Source: Rhodococcus sp. IEGM 1409
GTDB taxonomy: Bacteria; Actinomycetota; Actinomycetes; Mycobacteriales; Mycobacteriaceae
NCBI RefSeq assembly: GCF_030056735.1
Contig: NZ_JASHKN010000010.1
Location: 221,368 to 285,367 of the forward strand
Direction: 5' to 3'
DNA: 64,000 nt
Part shown: in pieces, positions 25,579 to 35,124 of the stretch
Numbering within the stretch: position 1 is the first letter of the stretch
How the letters are laid out: the number at the start of each line of letters is the position of its first letter
Translations under genes and position numbers: made by a program
Notes under the pieces: generated by a model
Seen by the model: the letters and a program-made list of their open reading frames with translations, nothing else
Told to the model about the DNA's origin: nothing
Databases searched by the model: none

Positions 25579-26364
25579 GTGCAGACCACCCCGACAGGCA
25601 GTTCAGAGCAGCGGAAGAAACCGCGTTCGGGGGGTGCGCGGAAAGAAGAATCACACCTCGGATTGGTACGCCGGGCGCGTCGGATGAATCGTGAGCTCGC
25701 CGTGGCATTTCCGCACGTGTATTGCGAACTCGACTTCACGACACCGTTGGAGCTGGCAGTGGCGACAATCCTGTCGGCGCAGTGCACGGACGTCCGCGTC
25801 AACATGGTTACGCCCGCGCTGTTCGCGCGTTATCCCGATGCCAAGGCATACGCGGAAGCCGATCGGACCGAACTCGAGGAGTACATCCGCTCCACCGGCT
25901 TCTACCGGAACAAGACGACGTCGTTGATCGGGCTCGGTCAGGCGCTACTCGAACGCCACGACGGTCAGGTCCCGAACAAGCTCGAAGATCTGGTGAAACT
26001 CCCAGGCATCGGACGCAAGACCGCGAACGTCGTGCTGGGCAATGCCTTCGACATTCCGGGAATCACCGTCGACACCCACTTCGGTCGGCTCGTGCGGCGG
26101 TGGAAATGGACCGAGGAAGAAGACGCCGTCAAAGTGGAACACGCCGTCGGGGCACTGATCGAACGTAAGGAATGGACGCTGCTCTCGCATCGCGTGATCT
26201 TCCACGGCCGACGGGTCTGCCACGCGCGCAAGCCGGCGTGCGGAGTATGTGTTCTGGCCAAGGACTGCCCGTCGTACGGTCTCGGCCCGACCGACAAAAC
26301 CGAGGCCGCGGCCCTGGTGAAAGGCCCCGAGACCGACCATCTGCTCGCCCTGGCAGGGTTGTGA
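25579..26364 (+). CDS. nth: Endonuclease III (base-excision repair glycosylase/AP lyase)
   Basis: 261-residue HhH-GPD DNA glycosylase that removes oxidised pyrimidines and cuts at AP sites. The helix-hairpin-helix is [14 protein letters not shown] with the catalytic Lys in GRKTA. The conserved Asp is in TVDTHFGRL. The iron-sulfur cluster cysteines are in [17 protein letters not shown] (C-x6-C-x2-C-x5-C). The N-terminal 35 residues are a basic extension common in actinobacteria; GTG 25579 is the furthest start, and a later start near the RMNREL segment cannot be excluded. It heads a run with the thioredoxin, NUDIX and protease genes. Confidence 0.94.
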   Translation: MQTTPTGSSEQRKKPRSGGARKEESHLGLVRRARRMNRELAVAFPHVYCELDFTTPLELAVATILSAQCTDVRVNMVTPALFARYPDAKAYAEADRTELEEYIRSTGFYRNKTTSLIGLGQALLERHDGQVPNKLEDLVKLPGIGRKTANVVLGNAFDIPGITVDTHFGRLVRRWKWTEEEDAVKVEHAVGALIERKEWTLLSHRVIFHGRRVCHARKPACGVCVLAKDCPSYGLGPTDKTEAAALVKGPETDHLLALAGL

Positions 26365-26370
26365 TCGCTG

Positions 26371-27024
26371 ATGACAAGTGCTGGAAGATGGTCTCTCGCT
26401 GCGCTCGTGGTCGTCGCCGCTCTCGTCGTGGCGATCTGGCCCCGCGGTGGGGACGACACGACGCCTACGTCGACGGGTCCGTCCTCGTCCGCGTATCAGC
26501 CGCCGACGTTCACTCCGTCGTCGGAATCGCTCGATCAACTCCGTAGCCAGGCGGCTCTGGCCCCTTGCCCGACTCCGACGGGCGAAGCGCCTGCCGGCTC
26601 GGCTCTTGCCGGAATCACCCTCGACTGCGTGTCCGACGGAGCGCCCGTCGACCTTGCCGCAACGGTGGGCGGAAAGCCGACTCTGCTCAATCTGTGGGCG
26701 TACTGGTGTGCGCCGTGCGCCGAAGAGCTTCCGTACCTTCAGGAATTCGCGGAGCGCGCCGACGGCAGCATCAACGTGCTGACTGTGCATTCCGATCCGA
26801 ATCAGGAGAACGCTTTGACGCGACTCATCGACTACTCGGTGCGTTTGCCCGGCGTCCAGGACGGTGACGGCAAGGTGCGGATCGCGGTGGGCGCACCGCC
26901 GGTGCTGCCGGTGTCGGTGCTCGTGCGCGCAGATGGAACAGTCGCCAAGGTCTTGCCCCAACCTTTCCGCAGTGCGGACGAAATCGCCGCCGCTGCGGCG
27001 CAATATCTGGGAGTCGTCGTATGA
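26371..27024 (+). CDS. Membrane-anchored thioredoxin-like protein (TlpA type, Rv3673c-like)
   Basis: 217-residue protein with an N-terminal signal anchor (about residues 8-23) and an extracytoplasmic thioredoxin domain. The active site is WCAPC in LLNLWAYWCAPCAEELPYL. The cis-Pro region is GAPPVLPVSVLVR. It has the TlpA/ResA form, suggesting reduction of disulfides in exported proteins or cytochrome maturation. It starts six bases after nth and its stop overlaps the NUDIX start by four bases, so it belongs to a translationally coupled set. Confidence 0.88.
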   Translation: MTSAGRWSLAALVVVAALVVAIWPRGGDDTTPTSTGPSSSAYQPPTFTPSSESLDQLRSQAALAPCPTPTGEAPAGSALAGITLDCVSDGAPVDLAATVGGKPTLLNLWAYWCAPCAEELPYLQEFAERADGSINVLTVHSDPNQENALTRLIDYSVRLPGVQDGDGKVRIAVGAPPVLPVSVLVRADGTVAKVLPQPFRSADEIAAAAAQYLGVVV

Positions 27025-27740
27025 GCACACCGGTTCCCGAGTGGTTGCGCGCTGTCGCCAGCACCCAACCCACCGATCCCCACCGGATCAACCCCGTCCT
27101 CGAGCGTCGCGCGCCGCGCGGCACCGTGACGCGTCCGGCCGCGGTGCTCGTCCTCTTCGGCGGACCTCGCGAGGCCGATCCTCTGGCCGTCGGCGGATTG
27201 CCCGAGGGCGCAGACGTCTTGCTGACTCAGCGGGCGTCGACGATGCGTCAGCACAGCGGACAGGTCGCATTCCCCGGCGGCGCAGCAGACCCGGGCGACG
27301 ACGGTCCCATCGGCACCGCGCTGCGTGAAGCGCAGGAGGAGACCGGGCTCGAGCCGAGCGGTGTTCAGCCGCTCGCCGTGCTGCCGGAAATCTTCATCCC
27401 GCCGTCAGGTTTCGACGTGACGCCGGTGCTCGGCTACTGGGAGCAGCCGACGACAGTGGGCATTCAGGACGAGGGTGAGGTCGGACGGGTGGCGAGGGTG
27501 CCGCTGCGCACGTTGCTCGACCCCGACAACCGGTTTCAGGTTCGCCATCCCCTCGGATATCAGGGCCCGGCGTTCCGCGCCGACGGCATGCTGGTCTGGG
27601 GGTTCACAGCAGGAATCCTCGCGGCGCTGTTCACGGTGTCCGGCTGGGAGATTCCATGGAACTACGAGGACGTGAGAGACCTGGACACAGCGCTGTCCGA
27701 GTTCGGTGAAGGTGTCGAGGATTCGGCGGTGCCGCGATGA
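27021..27740 (+). CDS. NUDIX hydrolase, CoA pyrophosphatase type (Rv3672c-like)
   Basis: 239-residue NUDIX protein. The Nudix box begins GGAADPGDD and continues ALREAQEETGLE; upstream lies LLTQRASTMRQHSGQVAFPG, a form typical of the CoA-diphosphatase subfamily. It would hydrolyse CoA or acyl-CoA to phosphopantetheine and 3',5'-ADP. Four-base overlaps with the thioredoxin and protease genes indicate tight co-expression, as in M. tuberculosis. Confidence 0.88.
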   Translation: MSTPVPEWLRAVASTQPTDPHRINPVLERRAPRGTVTRPAAVLVLFGGPREADPLAVGGLPEGADVLLTQRASTMRQHSGQVAFPGGAADPGDDGPIGTALREAQEETGLEPSGVQPLAVLPEIFIPPSGFDVTPVLGYWEQPTTVGIQDEGEVGRVARVPLRTLLDPDNRFQVRHPLGYQGPAFRADGMLVWGFTAGILAALFTVSGWEIPWNYEDVRDLDTALSEFGEGVEDSAVPR

Positions 27741-28927
27741 CAGGTTCTCGTTGGGTGGACATCGCCATCGTTCTGGTCGCTCTCATCGCGGCCACGTCCG
27801 GATGGCGTCAGGGCGCGGTGGCGTCGGCGCTGGCGTTTGTCGGCGTGATCCTCGGTGCCGTCGCCGGAATTCTGTTGGCGCCGCACCTGCTCGTGCACGT
27901 CACCGAAGGCAAACTGCGCATCCTCGCGGGCATCTCGCTGATCGTGGTGTTGGTCATCATCGGCGAGGTCGCCGGCATGGTGCTCGGACGCGCAGCGCGC
28001 AGCGGAATGCACAGTCCGACCGCGAGGTCCGTCGACAGCGTCATCGGTGCGGGCCTACAGGCGGTGGCCGTCGTGGTCGCGGCGTGGTTGCTCGCAATTC
28101 CGCTCACTTCTTCGTCGCAGCCGAATATTGCCGCCGCTGTTCGTGGTTCGGATGTTCTCGCCAGTGTGGACGAAGTGGCGCCGCAGTGGCTGCGCCGCAT
28201 CCCGACCGAGTTTTCGGCGTTGCTCGACACCTCCGGCCTGCCGGACGTCATCGGCCCGTTCGGGCGCACGCCCATCACCGAGGTGGAAGCACCCGACGCG
28301 AGCGTTCTGGCCAGTCCGTTGGCGGCGCAGTTGCGTCCGAGCGTTCTACGCATCAACGGCGTCGCGCCGAGTTGCCAGCGCGCGCTCGAGGGATCCGGAT
28401 TCATCGTCGCTCCCGAACGCGTCATGACCAACGCACACGTGGTGGCCGGAACCGAGAGCATCACGGTGGACACCATGGAGGGCGCACTGCCCGCACAGGT
28501 GGTTCTCTTCGACTCCGCCGTCGACATCGCGATTCTGGCGGTTCCCGGATTGGACGCGCCGGTGTTGCCATTTGCTCCGGAGCAGGCTCAGACCGGCGAC
28601 AACGCGCTGGTGCTCGGCTACCCCGGTGGTGGTCCGTACACGGCCAGCGCAGCCCGCGTTCGTGAGGTCCTGAACCTGAACGGGCCGGACATCTACAAGG
28701 CCGGAACCACCCAGCGCGAGGTCTACACCGTTCGCGGATCCATCAGACAGGGCAACTCGGGTGGACCGATGGTCGACGATCAGGGGCGGGTCCTCGGCGT
28801 CGTGTTCGGCGCTGCCGTCGACGACAGTGACACCGGATTTGTCCTCACCGCGCAGGAAGTCTCGCGTCAGTTGAACGCGGCTGCCTCGGCCTCGACCCCC
28901 GTGCCGACCGGCGCCTGCATTTTGTAG
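27737..28927 (+). CDS. marP: Membrane serine protease MarP
   Basis: 396-residue protein with four N-terminal TM helices (about 6-20, 30-50, 62-85, 100-122) and an extracytoplasmic chymotrypsin-like domain. The catalytic triad is at His234 (NAHVVAG), Asp263 (SAVDIAIL) and Ser341 (GNSGGP). Cys213 and Cys394 are placed as in the redox-regulated disulfide of M. tuberculosis MarP. That enzyme maintains internal pH under acid stress by cleaving the peptidoglycan hydrolase RipA. It is last in the nth-thioredoxin-NUDIX-marP run and convergent with the epoxide hydrolase gene, three bases away. Confidence 0.94.
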   Translation: MTGSRWVDIAIVLVALIAATSGWRQGAVASALAFVGVILGAVAGILLAPHLLVHVTEGKLRILAGISLIVVLVIIGEVAGMVLGRAARSGMHSPTARSVDSVIGAGLQAVAVVVAAWLLAIPLTSSSQPNIAAAVRGSDVLASVDEVAPQWLRRIPTEFSALLDTSGLPDVIGPFGRTPITEVEAPDASVLASPLAAQLRPSVLRINGVAPSCQRALEGSGFIVAPERVMTNAHVVAGTESITVDTMEGALPAQVVLFDSAVDIAILAVPGLDAPVLPFAPEQAQTGDNALVLGYPGGGPYTASAARVREVLNLNGPDIYKAGTTQREVYTVRGSIRQGNSGGPMVDDQGRVLGVVFGAAVDDSDTGFVLTAQEVSRQLNAAASASTPVPTGACIL

Positions 28928-28930
28928 CGG

Positions 28931-29869
28931 TCAGGAAGGCTCGTCGGTCAGGAAGTGCAGGAGCGTGCTGTTGACGCGCTCCGGGGCTTCCTGATGTGCG
29001 TAGTGGCCGACTCCGGGGATGGTGTGGAGTTTCTCGGTCGGCGCCCAGTGCCGGTCGCGACGCACGGTGCGCGTCAGGACGTACGGGTCCAGTTCGCCGT
29101 GGATCTGGAGGATCGGGATGCGAAGCACCTGATCCATCAACTTCATGAAGCGACGCCCTTCGGGGCGGAGTTGGCTGCGGAAGGCCCAGCGCTGGTACTC
29201 CAACGTCGAATGCGCGACGCCTGGGATCCGGATCGCGGATCGCATCTTGCTCATGACGTCCGCGAACTCGGGTTGCTGCGGCCAAGTGGGGCCGGACCTC
29301 GAGCGAACGAGGCGCTCCACCTCGGCGCCCTTGTCGGCCGTCAGTCGTCGTTCCGGGCGTAGCGGTACCTGGTAGGCCAGGAACGAGCGCAACAGTGCCC
29401 GGCGCTGATAGGGGTCACGGACGACGGCTTGCTTGAGCGCCATCGGGTGTGGTGACGAGATCAGCGCGATCGACCGCACCAGGCGTGGATGCAGGAGGGC
29501 GGTCGCCCAACACACCAAACCTCCGTCGGCATGACCGATCAGCGTGGCCTTGCCGTAACCCATCGCACGAATGAGGCCGGCTACGTCACCGGCGAGCGTC
29601 CAACCGTCGTAGCCGCGAGGGGGTTTGTCGGAATCGCCGTACCCACGAAGATCCATCGCGACGACGCGGAAGCCCTGCTCGGACAGTGCCGTGAGCTGAT
29701 GGCGCCAGGACCACCAGAAATCGGCGAATCCGTGCAACAAGACCACCAACGGAGCATCCGGCTCCGCGTCGCCTACCTCGACGACGTGAAACCGGATGCC
29801 GTTGGCGTGAATGTCCCGGTGAATCCAGGGGCCGTCGAACCTGACGGTGGATGGATCTGGGGCTGCCAC
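28931..29869 (-). CDS. ephE: Epoxide hydrolase-like alpha/beta hydrolase (EphE-type)
   Basis: 312-residue alpha/beta hydrolase. HGF(A) at 46-48 forms the oxyanion-hole segment, Asp115 in GHADGG is the nucleophile (an Asp, as in epoxide hydrolases and dehalogenases), and the general-base His is in VGHYAHQEAPE. MDLRGYGDSDKP is the usual sequence after strand 4. The position facing marP matches ephE of M. tuberculosis. The natural substrate is unknown. It may be co-transcribed with the holin-like and nhaA genes, which precede it on the same strand. Confidence 0.87.
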   Translation of the reverse strand: MAAPDPSTVRFDGPWIHRDIHANGIRFHVVEVGDAEPDAPLVVLLHGFADFWWSWRHQLTALSEQGFRVVAMDLRGYGDSDKPPRGYDGWTLAGDVAGLIRAMGYGKATLIGHADGGLVCWATALLHPRLVRSIALISSPHPMALKQAVVRDPYQRRALLRSFLAYQVPLRPERRLTADKGAEVERLVRSRSGPTWPQQPEFADVMSKMRSAIRIPGVAHSTLEYQRWAFRSQLRPEGRRFMKLMDQVLRIPILQIHGELDPYVLTRTVRRDRHWAPTEKLHTIPGVGHYAHQEAPERVNSTLLHFLTDEPS

Positions 29870-29884
29870 TTTCGATCAGACTCG

Positions 29885-30394
29885 CTACCGGCGCGCGTTG
29901 AAATCGACGGACGGCTTTGCGTCGTCATGGCTGCCGGGGATGACGTTCCTGGCCTGCTTGAGCGATTCGATCGTCTTCTCCGGAGCCCTCAGCTTGCGCA
30001 CGCGCAGATAACCGAGCAGCGCCAGAATCGCGGTGGTCACCACCATGATCAGGAAGACGATGAGGAACGCCAGCCAGCGCGGCACCCAGATGTCGAGCAT
30101 CTCGGCCAGGAAGAAAAAGAAGAAGAACGAGCTGAACAGCAGAACTGTGAAGGCCAGGATGAAGAAGACACTGCCCTGCAGGCCCTTCTTGACCTCGCCC
30201 GTGACCTCGGCCTTGGCGAGTTCAACCTCGGCGCGCACGAGGGTGGAGACCTGTGCGGTCGCATCCTTGACGAGGGCCCCGATGGTGGCCTCGCCCGGCG
30301 TGCGGGCGTCCACATCGGTGAGAGGGATGGAAGAGACCGTGTTCGGTACTCCATCTCCGGTGAAGCGCTGGCTCTCTCCGTTGGTCAAGCTCAC
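29885..30394 (-). CDS. Phage holin-like (DUF1469) membrane protein (Rv3669-like)
   Basis: 169-residue protein with two adjacent TM helices (QGSVFFILAFTVLLFSSFFF and a second near WLAFLIVFLIMVVTTAILAL). An amphipathic stretch TLVRAEVELAKAEVTGEVKK precedes them, which defines the actinobacterial phage-holin superfamily-6 proteins. It is not part of a prophage here. GTG 30394 is chosen because GGAGAGGT lies just upstream and it overlaps the nhaA stop by four bases (GTGA). Function unknown; membrane stress or envelope roles have been suggested for relatives. Confidence 0.85.
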   Translation of the reverse strand: MSLTNGESQRFTGDGVPNTVSSIPLTDVDARTPGEATIGALVKDATAQVSTLVRAEVELAKAEVTGEVKKGLQGSVFFILAFTVLLFSSFFFFFFLAEMLDIWVPRWLAFLIVFLIMVVTTAILALLGYLRVRKLRAPEKTIESLKQARNVIPGSHDDAKPSVDFNARR

Positions 30395-31641
30395 TTGTCG
30401 ACCTCTCCAGGTAGTTCTCTCGCGTCCGTGGCAATGGCGGTGGAAGCGTCGTCTCGAGCCGCATGAACCCGTCCACGTCGCCACAGCAGCGCTGATCCGA
30501 TCAGCGATGCCACCAACGATGTCACGAGAACTGCGGCCTTCGCTATCTCGGCCTCGCTGCCATCGCCGACCCCGTCCAATGCGAGGTCTGCTACAAGCAG
30601 GCTAACGGTGAACCCGATGCCACCGAGAACTGAGAGGGCAAACATGTCTCTCAATTCCAGTGTCTTGGGTTTGGTTGCTATCCCCAATTTGATCGCGAGC
30701 AGGGAAATCCCGAAGATTCCGACGGTTTTGCCGACCAGAAGACCGACGACAACCGATTGCCCCACTGGGTCGGTGAAAATGTCGCCGAGTACCGCGGCGC
30801 TGATCGGAACACCGGAGGCGAACAGTGCGAAGACGGGGACGCAGAAGCCTGCGGAGTACGGCTGAATGCGGTGCTCGAGACGGCTGCCCGGCGCGTACTC
30901 CTCGTCCGGATCACGCCTGACCCGGGTGAGTAAGCCGAGCGCGACGCCGGCGAGTGTGGCGTGTATCCCCGCTTCGTGCATCGCATACCAGGTCAGTAGT
31001 GCCAGCGGGACGTAGAGGAACGGCGTCGTGATGCGTTTGTGTTGGGCGTAGGCGTAGGTAGCCAGGGCGGCGGCCGCGGTCAGCAGCCACAACATCGCGA
31101 GGGAACCGGTGAACAGTACGGCGATGAGGATGATCGCGAGCAGATCGTCGACGACGGCCAGGCTGAGCAGGAAAACTCGGGCGCTCGCTGGGATCTTCGA
31201 GCCGGTGAGCGCGAGCACGCCGAGGGCGAAAGCGATGTCCGTCGCGACGGGAATGGCCCAGCCCTTGTCCATGCCGGGTGTGCCGAAGCCGATGGACGCC
31301 GCGATGATCGCGGGGACCAGGACGCCGCCGCACGCAGCGATGATCGGGAGCATCGCGGCTTTACGGTCCGCGAGTTCGCCGACCACCAGTTCGCGTTTGA
31401 GTTCGAGGCCGGCGACGAAGAAGAAGACGGCAAGCAGTCCGTCCTGCGCCCACGTACCCAGGCTGAGGTCGAGATGGAGTGCGGACGGGCCGATCTGGAA
31501 GTCGCGTAGTGCGATGTAGCTCTCACCGAAAGGAGAGTTCACCCAGATCAGAGCGACGGCAGCGGCGATCAGGAGTATCGATCCGCCCACCGTTTCGGTG
31601 CGGAGATAGCGGGACAGTTCGGAACGCAGAGTGGAGATCAC
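30391..31641 (-). CDS. nhaA: Na+/H+ antiporter NhaA
   Basis: Roughly 416-residue NhaA-family antiporter with 12 hydrophobic helices. The ion-binding aspartate pair is in SLAVVDDLLAIILIA, and FALGVLALTGSKIP and FALFASGVPIS are typical. It exchanges sodium for protons and contributes to pH and salt tolerance. The start is uncertain: GTG 31641 gives the normal N-terminus (ISTLRSELSRYLRTE), with AAGG unusually far upstream; GTG at 31662 is an alternative. It is the first gene of a unit with the holin-like gene, by a four-base overlap. Confidence 0.92.
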   Translation of the reverse strand: MISTLRSELSRYLRTETVGGSILLIAAAVALIWVNSPFGESYIALRDFQIGPSALHLDLSLGTWAQDGLLAVFFFVAGLELKRELVVGELADRKAAMLPIIAACGGVLVPAIIAASIGFGTPGMDKGWAIPVATDIAFALGVLALTGSKIPASARVFLLSLAVVDDLLAIILIAVLFTGSLAMLWLLTAAAALATYAYAQHKRITTPFLYVPLALLTWYAMHEAGIHATLAGVALGLLTRVRRDPDEEYAPGSRLEHRIQPYSAGFCVPVFALFASGVPISAAVLGDIFTDPVGQSVVVGLLVGKTVGIFGISLLAIKLGIATKPKTLELRDMFALSVLGGIGFTVSLLVADLALDGVGDGSEAEIAKAAVLVTSLVASLIGSALLWRRGRVHAARDDASTAIATDARELPGEVDK

Positions 31642-31897
31642 GCGTGGGGACGACCTTCGTTCGTGCACCCGAGTTCGGATGCAACAGACATGAACGTGAT
31701 CGACGTTGTGAAGCATCGAATGCACGTGCCGACCAGACTTCCCGGCTCACCTTTACGGGATTTTATCGCGGATTGCTCGCTGAGCCGAATTTGCGAACCG
31801 AATTTGCGCCCGAAACCCCGCGGGTGTTCAATTCCTACTGATTGGGACAGCATCCCACCAATTGGACAATTTTCGTATAACGGCGCAGGAGCATGCT

Positions 31898-33289
31898 TTG
31901 AGCACGTCAGTCAGTGAGAATCCACCCAAGCCTGAGGGCGGCGACGCAGATACCGTCGCCGGAGTGCCGCGCAGCCGAATCGTGGTTGCCAGCATGGTGG
32001 GTACGTCCATCGAGTTCTACGACTTCTACATCTATGCAACAGCGGCAGTATCGGTGTTCCCGCACCTGTTCTTCCCGAAGGGCAACGACACCACCGCGCT
32101 TCTCGCGTCGTTGGCGACCTTCGGTCTTGCTTTTGTCGCCCGCCCCCTCGGCTCGATTCTCTTCGGACACTTCGGCGATCGGGTGGGTCGTAAGGCAACC
32201 CTGGTCGGCTCGCTGCTGACGATGGGCATCGCGACCTTCCTCATCGGACTTTTGCCCACCTATCACCAGATCGGTCTGCTGGCCCCGGCGTTGTTGGCGC
32301 TCATGCGTTTCTGCCAAGGTCTCGGGCTCGGCGGTGAATGGTCGGGTGCTGCTCTACTCGCGACCGAGACGGCCAAGGAAGGCAAGCGGGCCTGGGCGGC
32401 GATGTGGCCGCAACTCGGTGCACCCATCGGCTTCTTCATGGCCAACGGCCTGTTCCTGATCATCACGCTGTTCATGAACCACGACAATTCCAGCCCCGAT
32501 CTCGAGGGCGCGTTCCTGAGCTGGGGTTGGCGAATTCCGTTCCTGCTCAGCGCAATCATGGTGATGATCGGCCTGTACGTCCGGCTCAAGCTCGAGGAAA
32601 CCCCGGTGTTCGCGCGCGCAGTCGAGCGCGGCGAGAAGGTCAAGACCCCGGTCGCCGAGGTGTTCAAGACCAGCTGGCGTCAGCTGATCATCGGTACGTT
32701 CGTGATGCTCGCGACCTACACGCTCTTCTACATCATGACCACCTGGGTGCTCAGTCACGGAACCGGCAAGACGTCGGCCGACGGCGGAACCGGCGCCGGC
32801 TTCAAGTACACCGATTTCCTTGTCCTGCAGCTGATCGCAGTCGTGTTCTTCGCTGCCGCCGTGCCGGTCTCCGGTTGGCTCGCAGACCGTTACGGGCGCC
32901 GGATCACACTGCTGATCATCACCGGCCTGATCATGGTGTTCGGCTTGACCTTCGGAGTGTTCCTCGAACCGGACGGAATGAACGACGGCCGCATGTTGGC
33001 GTTCCTCATCGTGGGCATGCTGCTCATGGGCCTGACCTTCGGACCGATGAGTGCCGTTCTCCCGGAACTCTTCCCGACCAACGTCCGCTACACGGGTTCG
33101 GGGATCGCGTACAACACTGCCAGCATTCTGGGCGCTGCGGTGGCGCCGTTCATCGCCGTCTACCTCGCCAAGAACTACGGCGTCGGTTGGGTCGGCATTT
33201 ATCTCCTCGTAGCGGCGACACTGACTTTTGTTGCGCTGCTGGTCATGCGTGAGACGAAGGGTGAGTCGCTCGATGATGTAGGGGCGTAG
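31898..33289 (+). CDS. MHS-family major facilitator transporter
   Basis: 463-residue MFS permease, metabolite:H+ symporter subfamily, 12 TM helices. Motifs include GTSIEFYDFYIYATAAVSVF, LFGHFGDRVGRKATLVGS and the LGLGGEWSGAALLATE loop. The start is set at TTG 31898, which has AGGAG six bases upstream and gives a hydrophilic STSVSENPPKPEGG leader; the frame is open to TTG 31862 but without a ribosome site. The substrate is unknown. The TAG stop lies inside a 55-bp palindromic element that is repeated at 39603. Confidence 0.88.
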   Translation: MSTSVSENPPKPEGGDADTVAGVPRSRIVVASMVGTSIEFYDFYIYATAAVSVFPHLFFPKGNDTTALLASLATFGLAFVARPLGSILFGHFGDRVGRKATLVGSLLTMGIATFLIGLLPTYHQIGLLAPALLALMRFCQGLGLGGEWSGAALLATETAKEGKRAWAAMWPQLGAPIGFFMANGLFLIITLFMNHDNSSPDLEGAFLSWGWRIPFLLSAIMVMIGLYVRLKLEETPVFARAVERGEKVKTPVAEVFKTSWRQLIIGTFVMLATYTLFYIMTTWVLSHGTGKTSADGGTGAGFKYTDFLVLQLIAVVFFAAAVPVSGWLADRYGRRITLLIITGLIMVFGLTFGVFLEPDGMNDGRMLAFLIVGMLLMGLTFGPMSAVLPELFPTNVRYTGSGIAYNTASILGAAVAPFIAVYLAKNYGVGWVGIYLLVAATLTFVALLVMRETKGESLDDVGA

Positions 33290-33334
33290 CCCCTGTGCGC
33301 CTTTTTGGTAGTGGGGGCTACCGAAAAGGCGCAC
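33280..33334. repeat. 55-bp two-hairpin intergenic element, copy A
   Basis: Two hairpins: GGGGC-gta-GCCCC (33281-33293), then a 17-bp arm pair 33295-33311/33318-33334 (GTGCGCC... and ...GGCGCAC) with one mismatch. It is 49/55 identical to 39603-39657 by hand count. The transporter's stop codon (33287-33289) lies in the first hairpin. It sits between convergent genes and may end transcription both ways. Confidence 0.9.
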
Positions 33335-33342
33335 AGCAGGTG

Positions 33343-35025
33343 TCAGGGCTGGGCAGGCAGGACGTGCTCACCGGTCTTGTCGGTGCTCAGTGCCAAGGAA
33401 CTGATGTACTGCTTCTCGCCGTTCGGGCCGGGAACATTGGACGCGAGCATGTCGGGACGCTCGAACTCGATTCCGCTGACGCAGCACAAAAGCGTTTCAC
33501 CGGAGGGGTTTCCGTACTCGTCGAACATCGGCAGATCGATGCCGTCGTCAGTGCGTCGTAGGTAGTACTTGCCCTTGGTGGCGACGGCCAGGACCGGCGG
33601 CATGACCAGCGCGATGACGATGGCGACGATCGGGGAGAACGGCTTGATCGCCGAACCGAAAGCGCCGAAGAACACCAGGATCGAAACTCCCGCAGCCAGC
33701 AGCATCGACACGAAGCCGACGGGATTGACGTCGTAGAGCATCCCGCGTCGGAACTCGGGGACCTTCGGGGAGAGCTTCAACCAGTACTTGTTGATCGCGA
33801 TGTCCGAGGCGACGACAACGACCCAGGCGATACCGCAGTTGGCGTAGAATCCGAGGATCGTGTTGAGGAAGTCGAACATGTTGGCTTCCATCAAGATCAG
33901 TGCGATCGCCAGGTTGACCAGAACGAAGACCATGCGCCCCGGGTAGGTCTTGGTGACGCGGGTGAACGAGTTGGTCCAGGCCAGTGAGCCGGAGTAGGCG
34001 TTGGTGACGTTGATCTTGATCTGGCTGATGACCACGAGGATCACGGCCAGCGTCATGGCGAGCCAGTGCGGCATCATGTCCTGGTAGATCTCGAGGAACT
34101 GGTGCACGGGCTGGTTGGCGATCGAAGATCCGTCGACGACGTTCGCGATGATGTACACGGCGAGGAACAGTCCGACGATCTGCTTGAACGCACCGAAGAT
34201 GACCCAGCCCGGTCCGGCGAGAATTACTGCAGCCCACCAACGACGGGTGTTCTCCGGCGTCTTGGGCGGCATGAAGCGCAAGTAGTCGATCTGCTCGGCG
34301 ATCTGCGCGATCAGCGACAGGCAGACACCCGCGGCCAGCATCACCGAACCGAAGTTGACACCCTTGCCGTTTGCGCCGTCCTCACCGCCGAAGGCGAAGA
34401 ACGCGCTCACCGAATCAGGGTGTTTGAACAGCAGATACAGGAACGGCAGCACCATCATGACGAGCCACAAAGGCGTCGTCCATACCTGGAGCTTTGCCAG
34501 AGCCTTCATGCCGTAGATGACCAGTGGGATGACCATCAGCGTCGAGACCGCGTACCCGATCGAGAGTGGGATCCCGAGCCCCAGTTTCAAACCTTGGGCC
34601 ATGATGGAACCCTCGAGGGCGAAGAAGATGAACGTGAACGTCGCGAAGATGACGTTGGTGACAACCGAACCGTAGTATCCGAAACCGCTTCCGCGCGTGA
34701 TCAAATCGAGGTCGATGTTGTATCGCGCAGCGTAGTAGGCGAGTGGGAAACCCGTGGCCATGATGACGACGGCAAACACTGCGATGCCCAGAAGCGCGTT
34801 ACCGGTGCCGTACGAGATGCCGATGTTGGCGCCGATCGAGAAGTCTGCGAGATACGCGATTCCGCCGAGTGCGGACGTCGCGACGACTCCAGTTCCCCAT
34901 TTGCGGTAACTGCGTGGCGCAAAACGGAGGGTGTAGTCCTCCAGCGTCTCCTTCAGTGCGGTGTTCTGACCGGGATTCGCCCTGTCCGGCGCGACTGCGG
35001 ACACCTGCTCGTTCACTGCTGTCAT
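33343..35025 (-). CDS. NCS1-family cytosine/purine/hydantoin permease
   Basis: 560-residue transporter of the nucleobase:cation symporter-1 family (CodB-like), with about 12 hydrophobic helices and a 70-residue hydrophilic C-terminal tail. Recognisable parts are TLRFAPRSYRKWGTGVVATS at the N-terminus, ITRGSGFGYYGSVVTNVIFA and INVTNAYSGSLAWTNSF. ATG 35025 is chosen because GGGGAAGT precedes it and the family start follows; longer starts run through a leader hairpin. The substrate (cytosine, purine, allantoin, hydantoin) cannot be told. It lies next to the amidase operon, which may point to nitrogen scavenging. Confidence 0.88.
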   Translation of the reverse strand: MTAVNEQVSAVAPDRANPGQNTALKETLEDYTLRFAPRSYRKWGTGVVATSALGGIAYLADFSIGANIGISYGTGNALLGIAVFAVVIMATGFPLAYYAARYNIDLDLITRGSGFGYYGSVVTNVIFATFTFIFFALEGSIMAQGLKLGLGIPLSIGYAVSTLMVIPLVIYGMKALAKLQVWTTPLWLVMMVLPFLYLLFKHPDSVSAFFAFGGEDGANGKGVNFGSVMLAAGVCLSLIAQIAEQIDYLRFMPPKTPENTRRWWAAVILAGPGWVIFGAFKQIVGLFLAVYIIANVVDGSSIANQPVHQFLEIYQDMMPHWLAMTLAVILVVISQIKINVTNAYSGSLAWTNSFTRVTKTYPGRMVFVLVNLAIALILMEANMFDFLNTILGFYANCGIAWVVVVASDIAINKYWLKLSPKVPEFRRGMLYDVNPVGFVSMLLAAGVSILVFFGAFGSAIKPFSPIVAIVIALVMPPVLAVATKGKYYLRRTDDGIDLPMFDEYGNPSGETLLCCVSGIEFERPDMLASNVPGPNGEKQYISSLALSTDKTGEHVLPAQP

Positions 35026-35040
35026 GACGTCACTTCCCCT

Positions 35041-35078
35041 GGGTGCCTGTGCATGTGCACTTTGTGGTGCAGGCACCC
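35041..35078 (-). promoter_or_regulatory. Leader hairpin upstream of the NCS1 permease gene
   Basis: Perfect 9-bp inverted repeat GGGTGCCTG (35041-35049) and CAGGCACCC (35070-35078), ending 16 bases before the start codon and next to its ribosome site. It could be an operator or a translation-control hairpin. Confidence 0.45.
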
Positions 35079-35124
35079 AACCTAGGGAGGTGGCGTTACG
35101 CGGACATGTTTGAAATGTGTCGCC

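Noticed and set aside
29885..30394. Phage holin as evidence of a prophage
   Set aside because: The gene is a conserved chromosomal membrane protein coupled to nhaA; no other phage genes, attachment sites or integrase are present.
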